Assembly (NCBI RefSeq): GCF_028693135.1
Contig: NZ_JAQUVZ010000001.1
Coordinates: 124,001 to 188,000, forward strand
Source of the DNA: Methanosarcina sp.
Lineage (GTDB): Archaea; Halobacteriota; Methanosarcinia; Methanosarcinales; Methanosarcinaceae
Length of the DNA stretch: 64,000 bases
Direction of reading: 5' to 3'
Positions 26,733 through 36,830 of the stretch are shown here, piece after piece. The notes beneath the pieces were generated by a model. The model saw only the letters and a list, made by a program, of their open reading frames with translations. It did no database searches and was not told where the DNA came from. Every line of letters starts with the position of its first letter. Position 1 is the first letter of the stretch. The translations under genes and the position numbers were made by a program.

Positions 26733-27917
26733 ATGAAAAAGAATGACTGTGCGCTCGTTCTGGGGGGATACGTCAACGGATATTCGATAATTAAGGAGTT
26801 GCACGAGAAAAAAATAGAAGAAATCATTCTTTTCGGATGTTCCAGAGAACTTGCCTCATACAGTAATAAAATAAAGAAGTTTGTGCTTATTGATGGAACC
26901 CCGGATAGCCTTCGCAGAGAGATTGAAAAGCTCCATCAGGAGTATGAAAAAATAATTATATTTCCCACTAATGACCTGCAGCTTGAAAATTTGAATACCA
27001 TTTATACTGAAATCCACTCATTCTGTTTTTTGCCCTTTAACCATGAAAACCTGCTTGCCTGCCTGGACAAGTATGTCCAGTATTCTTACTGTGAAAAGCT
27101 TGGTGTCCCATATCCTAAAACAATACTTCTCCAGAAAAAAGAAGATCTGGAAAATATCAAAACTCTCCAGTTTCCAGTTCTCCTGAAGCCAAACAAAAGG
27201 GAAGACCTGAAAATAAAGATCTTCAGAAACCTGAAGATAGGTAAGCCTGGAGATCTAAAGAAATTAAATAAGAAAATCGAAAAATATCTGGATTCTGGAA
27301 TCAAGTTTCTGGCTTCGGAAATTATTCCGGGGGATGGGGACTGTATATATGCTTATGTAGGGTACAGAGACAAGAAAGGACGGACCCTGAACGAATGGAC
27401 CGGAAAAAAATTATCTCAGTATCCTGATAATTTCGGAGTATTTTCAGCTGCTTCAAATGAGGCACCTGAAGAAGTGCTCTTACAGGGTAGAACCCTCCTG
27501 AATGGTATGGATATTCAGGGAATCGCACAGCCGGAGTTTAAATACGATTACCGTGACAAAAAATATAAGCTTATGGAGATAAACCTTCGTTCAATGATGT
27601 GGCATAGGGTAGGTAACCTATCCGGAGTTAATCTGCAGTACACCCAGTACCTGGACGCTCTGGGAAAAAAAGTAAGCCCCCAGGTGCAGATGAAAAACAA
27701 AAAGATCCATTACCTGTATATGAAACATGAAATAAAAAACCTGATAATGCGAAGGAACTATATCAAGACTTTTTTAAGGAATGTTACAGAATCAGATGAA
27801 ACCCATTTTGCTATCTATGATAAAAGAGATATAAAGCCGTTTTTAAAGGATAGCACGGATATGGCGAAAATAGATGTAAAAAAATTCCTGCGAGCACTGG
27901 GAATAACAGACTTATGA
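26733..27917 (+). CDS. ATP-grasp protein, possible carboxylate-amine ligase
   Basis: A 394-residue ATP-grasp-like protein. The N-terminal Rossmann-like part starts LVLGGYVNGYSIIKEL. The ATP-binding core includes FPVLLKPNKRED, LASEIIPGDGDCIYAYVGY and the metal-binding segment YKLMEINLRSMMWHRVGN with Glu and Asn. Such enzymes join a carboxylate to an amine or other nucleophile through an acyl-phosphate. In polysaccharide loci they often attach an amino acid to a sugar. AAGGAG at 26719-26724 supports the ATG. It stands alone between the nucleotide-sugar genes and a convergent flippase. The function is inferred from family and context only. Confidence 0.7.
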   Translation: MKKNDCALVLGGYVNGYSIIKELHEKKIEEIILFGCSRELASYSNKIKKFVLIDGTPDSLRREIEKLHQEYEKIIIFPTNDLQLENLNTIYTEIHSFCFLPFNHENLLACLDKYVQYSYCEKLGVPYPKTILLQKKEDLENIKTLQFPVLLKPNKREDLKIKIFRNLKIGKPGDLKKLNKKIEKYLDSGIKFLASEIIPGDGDCIYAYVGYRDKKGRTLNEWTGKKLSQYPDNFGVFSAASNEAPEEVLLQGRTLLNGMDIQGIAQPEFKYDYRDKKYKLMEINLRSMMWHRVGNLSGVNLQYTQYLDALGKKVSPQVQMKNKKIHYLYMKHEIKNLIMRRNYIKTFLRNVTESDETHFAIYDKRDIKPFLKDSTDMAKIDVKKFLRALGITDL

Positions 27918-27984
27918 TTTATTCAAAAGCTGAGACTAAACAGCTAATCTAGATTAATTCAATACCGAGAGAATACATGCCTGA

Positions 27985-29457
27985 TTATTTGCTGTTCGGG
28001 CTCACCTTTGCCCTGAGCAAATATCTTTTTATTAAAGACATTTCATGGTCAGTAAAACCGCCCGCCAGCAACATCACAATCACATAAATAACCGTGCCTG
28101 CCCCCATTGCTTCGAAAAGCTCAAGTATACCTGAGATAGCCAGGCTGGAAACAAAGAAATACATAGCCATTGATGCCAAAACACTTTTTGCAATGTCCAT
28201 AAAATAAAAATCAAGTTTAAAATGTTTAAGGGACATTCTCATGCAAAGTACAGCCATCATAAAGTAGGCGACAAGAGTTGAAATAGCAGCCCCGATAATG
28301 CCGACTGAGGGTATGAGAATGAGATTTATTAGCACGTTTGAGACAGCGGCAAGGATATTAATATAGGTAGTAGACTTCGTATCTTTTATAAGGAACATTG
28401 TGTTGACAAAAATCTGGAATATTCCTGCCAGAAGCCCGGCAAAAGCAATGATAGGGATTACAAACCAGCCAGAAACAAAATCCTGGGTAGTAAGAACCCC
28501 AAGTAAAGGCTTCGCAAGGGCTGAAAGTCCAAAAACTGAGGGGATGGAGATAATAAGGAAATACCTGAGAGAATGCGACATGTAGATTCTTACCTCATCC
28601 ATCCTATTCTCATCAAACAGCTTTGAAAGCTCAGGAAGGAGAATCAGCTGAAGAGGGCTTACAAAAAGCTGGATAAGGTTCCCAATTGAACACGCCGCAG
28701 AATAGACACCAACACTGCCGAGACCAAGAAAAAAAGCAATCATATACCTGTCACTTGATTCCGTAACCCATCTAATAAGGGCGTTTGGAGTCAACGGCAG
28801 AGAAAACTTCAGGTACTCTCTGATGTAAGTAAACCGCGGGATAACAAACCCGATCTGTGAAATTATGGTAATAAGGGCAATTAAAAAAATCAGACCCTGA
28901 ATCATTAACGTGGCGGTTATTACTCCAAGAAGCCCGTACCCCATTTTAAGGAAAACCAGTATAAATAACAGTTTTCCAAAGGTTTCAACAAGAGTAAAGT
29001 AAGAGAATTTCTTAATTTGTCTGAAAATCCTGAAATAAAAAAGGGATACAGACTCTATTACGTTCAGAAGAATTAAAAGGGAACCTGCCTGAACAAAATA
29101 GGTTGCTTCCGGGTCATTAAAACCGAAAGTTGCAAGTGGTTCTGCAAATATGTATAACAGGAATGAAGCAAGAAAACCTGATACTGTAACAAAAAAAAGG
29201 ATCGAATATACTGCTTCCCTTATTATTTTCTTATCGGTTTCGGAAGATAAAAATCTGACGAAACTCATCGAAAGCCCCATCAGTGCAAGAGAAGAGATTA
29301 AAGATACTGTAATATTGATCTGTGCCCAGAGTCCGTAATCATATGCTCCAAGGGTTTTTGTGATAATAGGAAGTAAAAAGAAGGTACTAAGGCTTGTAAG
29401 TATCTGAACCATCCCGATAAAGCCAACGTCCCTTGCAAATTTTTGATATGACATCAT
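27985..29457 (-). CDS. Polysaccharide flippase (MOP superfamily), second of three
   Basis: A 490-residue protein with about 14 membrane helices of the oligosaccharide flippase type. FARDVGFIGMVQILTSLSTF, LLPIITKTLGAYDYGLWAQI and LSLFYFRIFRQIKKFSYF are typical. It is more distant from the other two flippases here, so it may carry a different glycan. AAGGTGGT precedes a double ATG at 29457/29454. It converges with the ATP-grasp gene. Confidence 0.87.
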   Translation of the reverse strand: MMSYQKFARDVGFIGMVQILTSLSTFFLLPIITKTLGAYDYGLWAQINITVSLISSLALMGLSMSFVRFLSSETDKKIIREAVYSILFFVTVSGFLASFLLYIFAEPLATFGFNDPEATYFVQAGSLLILLNVIESVSLFYFRIFRQIKKFSYFTLVETFGKLLFILVFLKMGYGLLGVITATLMIQGLIFLIALITIISQIGFVIPRFTYIREYLKFSLPLTPNALIRWVTESSDRYMIAFFLGLGSVGVYSAACSIGNLIQLFVSPLQLILLPELSKLFDENRMDEVRIYMSHSLRYFLIISIPSVFGLSALAKPLLGVLTTQDFVSGWFVIPIIAFAGLLAGIFQIFVNTMFLIKDTKSTTYINILAAVSNVLINLILIPSVGIIGAAISTLVAYFMMAVLCMRMSLKHFKLDFYFMDIAKSVLASMAMYFFVSSLAISGILELFEAMGAGTVIYVIVMLLAGGFTDHEMSLIKRYLLRAKVSPNSK

Positions 29458-30124
29458 ACCACCTTAAAAAGAACTGTCTCTTTTCCGTTTATAATTAAAG
29501 GAGCTTATGAAGTAGTCGCGCGAAAATCTATTTCGTAGCCTCGATTCAGATCACTAATTATGCATAACATATAAATCTTTTTGAAAACAATTGATTATCC
29601 GGCACAGGCGTTGGCATATATATTGATTGTTTTTCGAGAATATGGGGGGATTGAACAATAATCAGTAAATGCACTTTTAATTGCAAGAGACAGAGTCCAA
29701 ATATTTTAAATTTATTCTCAGCGTTAACTTTATTCTTATAATAAGGGCACAATAATTTGAATTCATAGAAACACCTTTAATGAGGGAATAATTCTGAATT
29801 CGAGAACGGGGAATCTAAAGATATTTTCGCCGTTAACTTTTAGGTTATGTGAATAACGTTCTCTTCTGGAGAAATCGGGCTCCTTCTAACCCCATGAAGA
29901 GATTTCTACAAAGGATAAAAGCCTTTGTATTTAAATAAATTTTGAGAATAGTTTAAGAGTAGTTCATAATGAAGGCAAGCAAAACTTTCAAAAAGAGAAT
30001 TATTAACAAGTATAAAATGATCGAATGAAAATTAAAGAAGAACGTACAGAGAGTAAGAATGGGACATATAAAAATAGTCATAATAAGTAAACTTTAAGAC
30101 AGAAACATGAGAGGATATAAAAAG
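29458..30124. other. AT-rich spacer
   Basis: No supported gene. It holds the promoter side of the flippase gene and A-rich DNA. Confidence 0.4.
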
Positions 30125-30196
30125 AAGGAGGATATTCCGAAAACCGGATTGGGAAATTAACATTTCCTGCTGTCCAGAATTTCGGAGTACCTCCTT
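30125..30196 (-). terminator. Three-part hairpin after the giant beta-helix gene
   Basis: AAGGAGG (30125-30131) and TCCGAAA (30136-30142) pair with TTTCGGA (30180-30186) and CCTCCTT (30190-30196). Inside, GGAAAT/ATTTCC (30152-30167) forms a second stem. On the minus strand the structure is followed by CTTTTTAT, so it fits a terminator for the 30309 gene. It could also be part of a small RNA. Confidence 0.65.
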
Positions 30197-30223
30197 AAAG
30201 GGCGTCTAAACTTTTAGATTTAC

Positions 30224-30327
30224 TGAGCTTTTAGCTTTATTGAGCTTTTAGCTTTATTGAGCTTTCAGTTGTTATACTGAACTTTTAGCTTTATTGAGCT
30301 TTCAGTTGTTATACTGAACTTTTAGCT
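30224..30327. repeat. Tandem array of 17- and 20-bp units
   Basis: The units are TGAGCTTTTAGCTTTAT (30224, 30241), its variant TGAACTTTTAGCTTTAT (30278), and a TGAGCTTTCAGTTGTTATAC unit (30258, 30295). The array runs across the stop codon of the gene at 30309. The 17-bp period and the core CTTTYAGCTTT are shared with the array at 36960. Confidence 0.85.
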
Positions 30328-33272
30328 GAGTATACAAGTTGAAGTTTTGGAACCTGGCTTATGTCCCCGACATCGCTGCTATAGAAAGCTATATAGTTAT
30401 TGCTTTCTGTGCGGGCTTTTATCAGAAAACCGGTGTCCTCGTACTTTCCACTCGTGTACTCTTTTACGAGATCGGTTACATCCAATTCATAGTACCTGTT
30501 GTCAGGAAGGGTACTGCCTTTAAGGGTAATTGTAGCATATGGAGTGCTGCCCTGAAAAACCCCATTTTTATCATACCAGTCTCCTCCGGCATTTTTCCAT
30601 GCAATCCCGTTGTTTTTCTGATACCAGCTTACATAGCCTGGATTCCAGGAAGAAGCAGGCCTGTAAATCTCGATCACAGTATCCTCCGGTCTTGTGCTCA
30701 CTGCAGGATAATACCAGTAGAGAGAAAGGGTCGCATCACTGACTTCGGTAGAACCGGTGTACTCGCTCAGGTCAAATTGCATTAAATCCCTATACCTGCC
30801 AGTACTCATTCCACCTACATCAATATAGGGCGAACTCTGGAAAACTGAGGAAGGTGAAGCTTCACGCAGGCGGTTATCCTCTGCACCAGCAACAGTTACA
30901 TTTACAGTCACTACAGGTGTAACTGCTTGTACAGTAACTGTAGGCTCTTTCGTTGTTATTTTAAGATTTGGCTTCTTACTTTCGGTTCCGTAGTCACTGC
31001 TGTAAAATGCAATGTAATTGTTGCTTTCACTACGGGCTTTTATCAGAAAACCGGTGTTCTCATACTTTCCACTCGTGTACTCTTTTACGAGATCGGTTAC
31101 ATCCAATTCATAGTACCTGTTGTCAGGAAGGGTACTGCCTTTAAGGGTAATTGTAGCATATGGAGTGCTGCCCTGAAAAACCCCATTTTTATCGTACCAG
31201 TCGCCTCCGGCATTTTTCCACGCAGTCCCGCTGTTCCTTTTAGTCCAGCTCACATAGCCTGGGTCCCAGGAAGAAGCCGGCCTGTAAACCTCGATCACAG
31301 TATCTTCCGGTCTTGTGCTCGCTGCAGGATAATACCAGTAGAGAGAAAGGATCGCATCACTGACTTCGGTAGAACCGGTGTCCTCGCTCAGGTCAAATTG
31401 AATTAAATCCCTATACCTGCCAGTACTCATTCCACCTACATCAATATAGGGAGAACTCTGGAAAACTGAGGAAGGTGAAGCTTCACGCAGACGGTTGTCG
31501 TAGGATACTCCTACTACGGCCGATGAGGTTAATTGATTGACAACGCTTACAGCTGTTGTAGCCGAATCTTTCAGTTTGCCATCGCTTACTTCGAAAGTTA
31601 TACCGTACATTCCCCCCTGTCCGGCAGCCGGAATCCAGCTGAAAACTCCTGACTTGCTGTCAAAAGTAGCACCTGCGGGAATGCCTGAAGCAGAGTATAC
31701 AAGGCTATCTCCGTCTGCATCCGATGCGCTTACTGTAAAGGTCAGGCTTTTTCCAGCATCAACAGTAACATCCGGGATGGAATTCATCACAGGAGCCTGA
31801 TTAATTGGTGTTCCGGATTTGGATGCATATATAGTGTTTCCATATCTTCCAATGTTGACTATATTTCCGTTGTCTTCCGGCTCATTTGAGTAATCAGAGG
31901 AAGCGGATCCGGCATCAATGCATAGAGAACTCATGCTATCCTTTACCCATGTGTCCCCATTACAACGACCTGCTACTGATTTGAGATGGTAATCATATGA
32001 ACTCTTGTCTGCAAAGAGAGGATCTACATAGATATCTGTTGTCGATTTAACATTTTTATAGTTCCCGGCTATGTTGTTGTAAAGACAGTTATTTTCCAGT
32101 ACAATGGTGTGGGAACTGGTAAGGCGGTTAATCACACCGTATCCGGTTCCTGCAGCGTTTTTCGTGCGCTGGACTGTGTTTACGATTATGTTATTACGGA
32201 CAGTGGTTGTGAATCCTGTTCCTGAGGGACCGGCATTGGTATCCGTCGAATACATATTTACAACCGCCGCGTTATGAACTCCATCAAAGACGTTATTTTC
32301 AACCAGGACATTATGGAACCCACTACTCAAAACCCCACCAACCCACTCGATGCTCGGATTGGTTCCGGAACCAGAGAAGATATTGTGGTGAATATATACG
32401 CTTGACAAACTTTTATCATATGCTCCCGCAGTTCCGATAAGCCAGATGCCTGGTCCGTAGGTGTTTGTAATTACATTATCATAGATCTCGATATTATTCA
32501 TATCACCTTTTGACCTCTCAACCTGAATACCCGGGCCGCCTGCACTCCAGTCATAAAATGAATCAATGAAGTTATCATGGAACTTTACATTATTTGAGTT
32601 CCAGACCCTCAGAGCACTGTTAGTCCTGCAGGTTACAGTGTTGTTCCAGGCTTCTACATTCGAGCATTCGATTGCAAACAGGCCATCATGTCCGAGTTTA
32701 TAGACGGTGTTGTTATAAAATTTGATATTCTTACTATTTCTCATTCTGAGCCCGTCCCCGTGTCCATCATGCATATACATATCATGAACCGTTATATCGC
32801 TGGAATAGAGGAAATAAACTACATTGTAGTAGCCTCTACCCTTGGCAAGCTCAGCATTGCCATCGTGATTGACATCAACTTCGAAACCTCTTATCGTAAC
32901 ATCGGAAATCCCTGAACTGCTCATCTGCTTGATAAGGGGTACCATAGTAGCCCAACCAGCGTGATCAACCAGCTTGAGCACAGCATCTGAATCTCCTTCA
33001 AGAATAGTGTTGCTTCCAATCAGGAGAGAATCGTCAATAACATATGTGAAAGGCCCTTTGAGGTGGACAGTTGTATAAGCAGAATTTTCTGCCACCAATT
33101 TAAGGGCCTGGTTTATCTGTACATGGTCGTCTTTTCCGTCACAGTTATAGTCCCCACTCCCATCTCCAGAAACATAAATAATAGGTGCAGAAGTCTGGCA
33201 TGAAGCCATAGAAACACTTGAAACTATAAAGCACCCTATAAGGAAGAGGACTCCCAATTTTCGTTTTAGCAT
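30309..33272 (-). CDS. Giant disaggregatase-like protein with two disaggregatase repeats
   Basis: A 987-residue secreted protein. The ATG at 33272 follows AGGTGAT and opens a signal peptide (MLKRKLGVLFLIGCFIVSSV). Residues about 30-485 form a parallel beta-helix closely related to the 4225 and 6334 proteins (YVSGDGSGDYNCDGKDDHV, YMHDGHGDGLRMRN, GPGIQVERS, GPGIWLIGTAG). Residues about 490-580 form an Ig/cadherin-like module (NQAPVMNSIPDVTVDAGKS). Two disaggregatase repeats follow (about 590-785 and 797-987), nearly identical to each other in protein and DNA. Known family members dissolve Methanosarcina aggregates by attacking the matrix polymer. Here the extra repeat and Ig-like module may strengthen matrix binding. 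It is transcribed toward the flippase and ends before a hairpin at 30125. Confidence 0.92.
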   Translation of the reverse strand: MLKRKLGVLFLIGCFIVSSVSMASCQTSAPIIYVSGDGSGDYNCDGKDDHVQINQALKLVAENSAYTTVHLKGPFTYVIDDSLLIGSNTILEGDSDAVLKLVDHAGWATMVPLIKQMSSSGISDVTIRGFEVDVNHDGNAELAKGRGYYNVVYFLYSSDITVHDMYMHDGHGDGLRMRNSKNIKFYNNTVYKLGHDGLFAIECSNVEAWNNTVTCRTNSALRVWNSNNVKFHDNFIDSFYDWSAGGPGIQVERSKGDMNNIEIYDNVITNTYGPGIWLIGTAGAYDKSLSSVYIHHNIFSGSGTNPSIEWVGGVLSSGFHNVLVENNVFDGVHNAAVVNMYSTDTNAGPSGTGFTTTVRNNIIVNTVQRTKNAAGTGYGVINRLTSSHTIVLENNCLYNNIAGNYKNVKSTTDIYVDPLFADKSSYDYHLKSVAGRCNGDTWVKDSMSSLCIDAGSASSDYSNEPEDNGNIVNIGRYGNTIYASKSGTPINQAPVMNSIPDVTVDAGKSLTFTVSASDADGDSLVYSASGIPAGATFDSKSGVFSWIPAAGQGGMYGITFEVSDGKLKDSATTAVSVVNQLTSSAVVGVSYDNRLREASPSSVFQSSPYIDVGGMSTGRYRDLIQFDLSEDTGSTEVSDAILSLYWYYPAASTRPEDTVIEVYRPASSWDPGYVSWTKRNSGTAWKNAGGDWYDKNGVFQGSTPYATITLKGSTLPDNRYYELDVTDLVKEYTSGKYENTGFLIKARSESNNYIAFYSSDYGTESKKPNLKITTKEPTVTVQAVTPVVTVNVTVAGAEDNRLREASPSSVFQSSPYIDVGGMSTGRYRDLMQFDLSEYTGSTEVSDATLSLYWYYPAVSTRPEDTVIEIYRPASSWNPGYVSWYQKNNGIAWKNAGGDWYDKNGVFQGSTPYATITLKGSTLPDNRYYELDVTDLVKEYTSGKYEDTGFLIKARTESNNYIAFYSSDVGDISQVPKLQLVYSAKSSV
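30339..31495 (-). repeat. Intragenic 621-bp tandem duplication
   Basis: The coding blocks at about 30339-30874 and 30960-31495 match at a constant offset of 621 bp (207 codons). Long identical runs cover the whole NRYYELDVTDLVKEYTSG region. The duplication is in frame and adds one whole disaggregatase repeat. The very high identity means it is recent or kept uniform by gene conversion. Confidence 0.93.
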
Positions 33273-34152
33273 TGCTATCACCTGGGGTCGATCATTAAAT
33301 AATTGTTTTATATGTTTACAGGATAGAAATCCACTCCAATTTGCCGGAGTGTTAAAAATAATATTTACACTGTTAATCAATTTTTTAATAAAATTATATA
33401 ACATGTTGTAAACCTCTCCGACAAGATTTTGTTGATAGTATCCACTCTCTAAATGTTCAAGACTATAGAATAAGCCCTGGAAAAAAAATCAGACCATAGG
33501 CAATTGAACCCTATTAGATGAGCCGAATACTGGATTCAGAGTGAAATTCCTCGTTTTAAAGGGAATTTACCTCCAATATACACGAATTTCCCCCCCGCAT
33601 AAACATTGGAAATAAATTTTTTTTAAATTACTAAGTAAATTTCTATAGTCGGCATTGTAAATTAGATCGTTATAATATAAAAGTATTTGCGCGGAGTTTG
33701 TAAATTTTTTTAGACATTTAGAGACTGATCGAACACACAGTTTAAATTTATGGACAATGACGGATCAATAGATAGAGGCGTGTTATTTAAAATTATGAAA
33801 AAAAAGAGTGACGTTAGCATTTAAACCTTTGAGATTTTAGAGAGGAAAATTTTTGAGAGAAGATTAGATCAATCAACTTAAAGAGGTATTCTTTGCCGCG
33901 AGAAGAACAGATGTAAAATCCATAAAAACAAATAAGATCTTGAAGCAATAAATCAATAACATAAGCCGCAAATCAAAAATAAAAAACAACCGAAAACTAA
34001 TAAAAACCGGGAATAAAACCACACGAAAGTAAGAGTGGAATGAGAGCCAAATCATGATTAATTCAAATAACGAATAGAGAAGAAAGATAAGGCCAGAAGA
34101 AAAATCAGGCATATGGTGAAATCACAGAGAAGCTCCGTGAAATCAAAAAAGC
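33273..34152. other. AT-rich spacer
   Basis: Nearly 900 bp without a supported gene. Short frames on both strands here have low-complexity Ile/Phe/Lys composition and no ribosome site. It probably holds the promoter of the 30309 gene. Confidence 0.5.
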
Positions 34153-34218
34153 GTATCAAACAAATAGACCGCGTCGAACAAATAGACCACATCAAACAAA
34201 TAGACCGCATCAAACAAT
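34153..34218. repeat. 18-bp tandem array at the 3' end of a GT4 gene
   Basis: Three full units and one partial unit of (G/A)(T/C)(A/G)TC(A/G)AACAAATAGACC start at 34153, 34171, 34189 and 34207. The stop codon of the gene at 34210 lies in the last unit. Confidence 0.85.
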
Positions 34219-35394
34219 TTCGTGACATATATCAAGAATCGTTCTTGCAACTCCATCCCAGCTATGATTCTCGACGACATATTTACGGCCCTGTTTACCC
34301 ATCGCATCCATAGCCTTTTGATCGGAGATTAACTCCACTACGGCATTGGCGAGTTCTCGAGGGTTCTCAGGAGGTACTGAAATTCCGCCTCCAGAAAGAT
34401 CTATCAGGTCTTTAACCCCCGGAATACTGCTCGCCACAATAGGTTTTCCACATGCAAGGTATTCATATGTTTTCAAGGCAGAGAGCCCTATCTTTGAGTT
34501 TCGTTCCATTATAAAAGGAGCAACACAAACATCAGCTGCGTTAACATATACAGGAACATTCTCATAGGGAACTCTTCCGGTAAAAGTGAATTTATCCGAA
34601 AGCCCCATCTCCGAGGCGATTTTCAGCAGTTTGTCCCTCATGACCCCATCCCCAACTACAAGGAAACGAACATCAGGGAATTTTTCCAGGATAAAAGGAG
34701 AGGAATAGATCAGAAACTCAACTCCCTGCCAGGCTGCAAGGTGTCCTACAAAACACACATACTTCTTTGAATCGTCGAGCTTGAGTTTGACTCTTGCCTG
34801 TTTTTGATCCATGGGTTTGAAAAGATCGGTATTTGCTCCGTTGTTAATTACAAGAACTTTTTCTGCAGGAACCGAATATAGCCTCACAAGTTCATCTTTT
34901 AGTTTATCAGTCACGGAAACTATCCTGTCACAGTATCTGTAATTGAACCTCTCAGAACGGAGCGCCAGAAAGGAAAAAACCCTGTATGCAAAAGATTTCG
35001 AGTCCGGGTTTACCTTAAGCTCATCCATAACCAATCCGTTAACTTCAACTATCGAAGGAATCCCTAGAATTTTGCATAGGGCAATGGGGAAGAACGGAAA
35101 AGAGTTTTGACGGAGATACAGTATTTCCGGCCTGTTTGTTATGCATGAGTACAGAAGATAAAAGGATAGCATGAACTCGTAGGAGGGCTGTACAAGGTAC
35201 TTATTATCTATCACAGGCACATACTTTATTCCGGAAAAGCTATGATCTACACCTTTCTGGCCTGGTGCGAACAAAACTACATCCGTGTATTTTTTCAAAT
35301 TTCTTAAGAGTTCGAGGATGTGTATATTCGAACCTGATTTTGTAGTGAAAGAACTGTAATAGACCAGGAAAATTTTACTTACTTTTTTAACCAT
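34210..35394 (-). CDS. Family 4 glycosyltransferase, paralogue of the 17138 gene
   Basis: A 394-residue GT4 enzyme. N-terminal acceptor-side domain: KIFLVYYSSFTTKSGSNIHI and EILYLRQNSFPF. C-terminal donor domain: NGANTDLFKPMDQ, CFVGHLAAWQGVEFL, FLVVGDGVM, FTGRVPYENVPVYV, NSKIGLSALKTYEYLACGKP. It is strongly similar to the 17138 protein, so both may use the same nucleotide sugar at different steps or in different glycans. It lies head-to-head with the GT4 gene at 35596. The ATG at 35394 lacks a strong ribosome site, so the start is less certain than the rest. Confidence 0.86.
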   Translation of the reverse strand: MVKKVSKIFLVYYSSFTTKSGSNIHILELLRNLKKYTDVVLFAPGQKGVDHSFSGIKYVPVIDNKYLVQPSYEFMLSFYLLYSCITNRPEILYLRQNSFPFFPIALCKILGIPSIVEVNGLVMDELKVNPDSKSFAYRVFSFLALRSERFNYRYCDRIVSVTDKLKDELVRLYSVPAEKVLVINNGANTDLFKPMDQKQARVKLKLDDSKKYVCFVGHLAAWQGVEFLIYSSPFILEKFPDVRFLVVGDGVMRDKLLKIASEMGLSDKFTFTGRVPYENVPVYVNAADVCVAPFIMERNSKIGLSALKTYEYLACGKPIVASSIPGVKDLIDLSGGGISVPPENPRELANAVVELISDQKAMDAMGKQGRKYVVENHSWDGVARTILDICHEIV

Positions 35395-35595
35395 GGTTGC
35401 CGTTATCTGAATAGCAAAAGTAGTTAATTAGTTTATCCCACGACTCCATTCATTAATTTTCATAGGTCTGGAAGAGTAGGTTTGAAATTTATGTTCGGAA
35501 AGATAAATTCATTCATTTTGCAGAGAGATATTTATAGGAGAAACTCTCTCCTTTGAGTGTTTTTGAGGCATCCGAATCGAAAAAGGAAAAAGATT

Positions 35596-36801
35596 ATGAG
35601 AGTACTGGAAGTATGTCAGGAGTTTCCTAACAGGTATTACCCTCAACTTGGAACATTTATAAAGCAGAGCATAGATTCAATCGCAGACCAGGGAGTAGAC
35701 GTGACGGTTATTTCTCCAAAAGCTTTCGTGCTTCCTTTTTCTGCCTTTCCGTACCATAATTTTTCTAAATTGCCCGGAATTGAGCACACCGAAAAATATG
35801 ACCTTCACTATCCGCGTTATATCTATGCTATTCCCAAAAAGTATTTTTACCCCATAACCGGCGTTTCGTATGCCCATTTCGTTACCAGGTACGCCATAAA
35901 AAACATAAAACCAGAACCTGACCTGATCCATGCACATTTTTCATATCCTGATGGATACGGGATGATGAAGCTTGCAAAGAAATGGAAAGTTCCCCTGGTA
36001 ATAAGTGCTCTTGGGACGATCGAAAGAAAGATTGCCTATGAAGGGACCTATACTTCAAGGCAGATTATAGAAGCCATGAATTTTGCAGATAAAGTCCTGT
36101 CTGTCAGTGAAGACCTCAAAGTCCATATCGTGAATCTCGGGATAGACGAAAGTAAAGTACATGTGGTCCCTAACGGCGTTGATACGGAGATATTCAAGCC
36201 TGCAGGAAAAGGACAGGCAAGAGCTATTTTACACCTGCCTCAGGAAAAGAAAATTGTCCTGTTTATAGGTGCCCTGAGAAAAATAAAAGGCGTGGATTAC
36301 CTTATTGAAGCTGCAAAAAGTTTTGTGGATAAGAACACGGACCTCTATATGGTAGGCAGGGACGACGGGCTTAGAAAAAGTCTGGAAAAAAGGGCAGAAG
36401 AACTCAAAATTGCCGGCTCCATCAAATTTACGGGACCTGTAAACCATGAGGATATTCCCCTCTGGATTTCAGCATCAGATATGCTGGTACTGCCTTCTCT
36501 CTCAGAGGGAAGACCAAATGTAGTGCTTGAAGCTCTGTCCTGTGAAGTCCCTGTCGTAGCAACTGATGTTGGAGGGATTCCGGAACTGATGGTTGAGGGA
36601 GAAACAGGCTATCTGGTTCCTGCAAAAAACCCTGCCGAACTGTCAGAAAAGATTAATAAGTTACTTGAAGACGAAAGCAGAAGAGAAATGATGGGAAAAT
36701 TCGGGCGCAAAAGTATAATCCAGCGAGGACTCACCTGGGAAGCCCATGCAAAGAAGACTGTAGACATATACTCAGAGCTTCTATCGAAGCCCTCAAAATA
36801 A
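35596..36801 (+). CDS. Family 4 glycosyltransferase
   Basis: A 401-residue GT4 enzyme with MRVLVCQEFPN-like start (MRVLEVCQEFPNRYYPQLG) and HAHFSYPDGYGMMKLAK. The donor half contains NGVDTEIFKPAGKGQAR, LFIGALRKIKGVDYLIEA, MVGRDDGLRK, FTGPVNHEDIPLWISASD and LPSLSEGRPNVVLEALSCEVP. The last carries the glutamate-rich donor loop. The ATG at 35596 gives the family start; the frame extends to 35557 without support. It differs in the donor loop from the two other GT4 proteins (SEGRPN instead of NSKIGLS), so it probably uses a different sugar. A hairpin terminator follows at 36815. Confidence 0.88.
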   Translation: MRVLEVCQEFPNRYYPQLGTFIKQSIDSIADQGVDVTVISPKAFVLPFSAFPYHNFSKLPGIEHTEKYDLHYPRYIYAIPKKYFYPITGVSYAHFVTRYAIKNIKPEPDLIHAHFSYPDGYGMMKLAKKWKVPLVISALGTIERKIAYEGTYTSRQIIEAMNFADKVLSVSEDLKVHIVNLGIDESKVHVVPNGVDTEIFKPAGKGQARAILHLPQEKKIVLFIGALRKIKGVDYLIEAAKSFVDKNTDLYMVGRDDGLRKSLEKRAEELKIAGSIKFTGPVNHEDIPLWISASDMLVLPSLSEGRPNVVLEALSCEVPVVATDVGGIPELMVEGETGYLVPAKNPAELSEKINKLLEDESRREMMGKFGRKSIIQRGLTWEAHAKKTVDIYSELLSKPSK

Positions 36802-36814
36802 ACCTGTGGGAAAA

Positions 36815-36830
36815 AGCAGAGAACTCTGCT
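36815..36830 (+). terminator. Hairpin terminator after the GT4 gene
   Basis: AGCAGAG (36815-36821) pairs with CTCTGCT (36824-36830) around an AA loop, followed by TTTA. It lies 14 bases after the stop codon. Confidence 0.6.

Noticed and set aside
33873-34313. Two short frames on opposite strands next to the 18-bp array
   Set aside because: One is AT-driven and the other reads through the tandem repeats; neither has a ribosome site.
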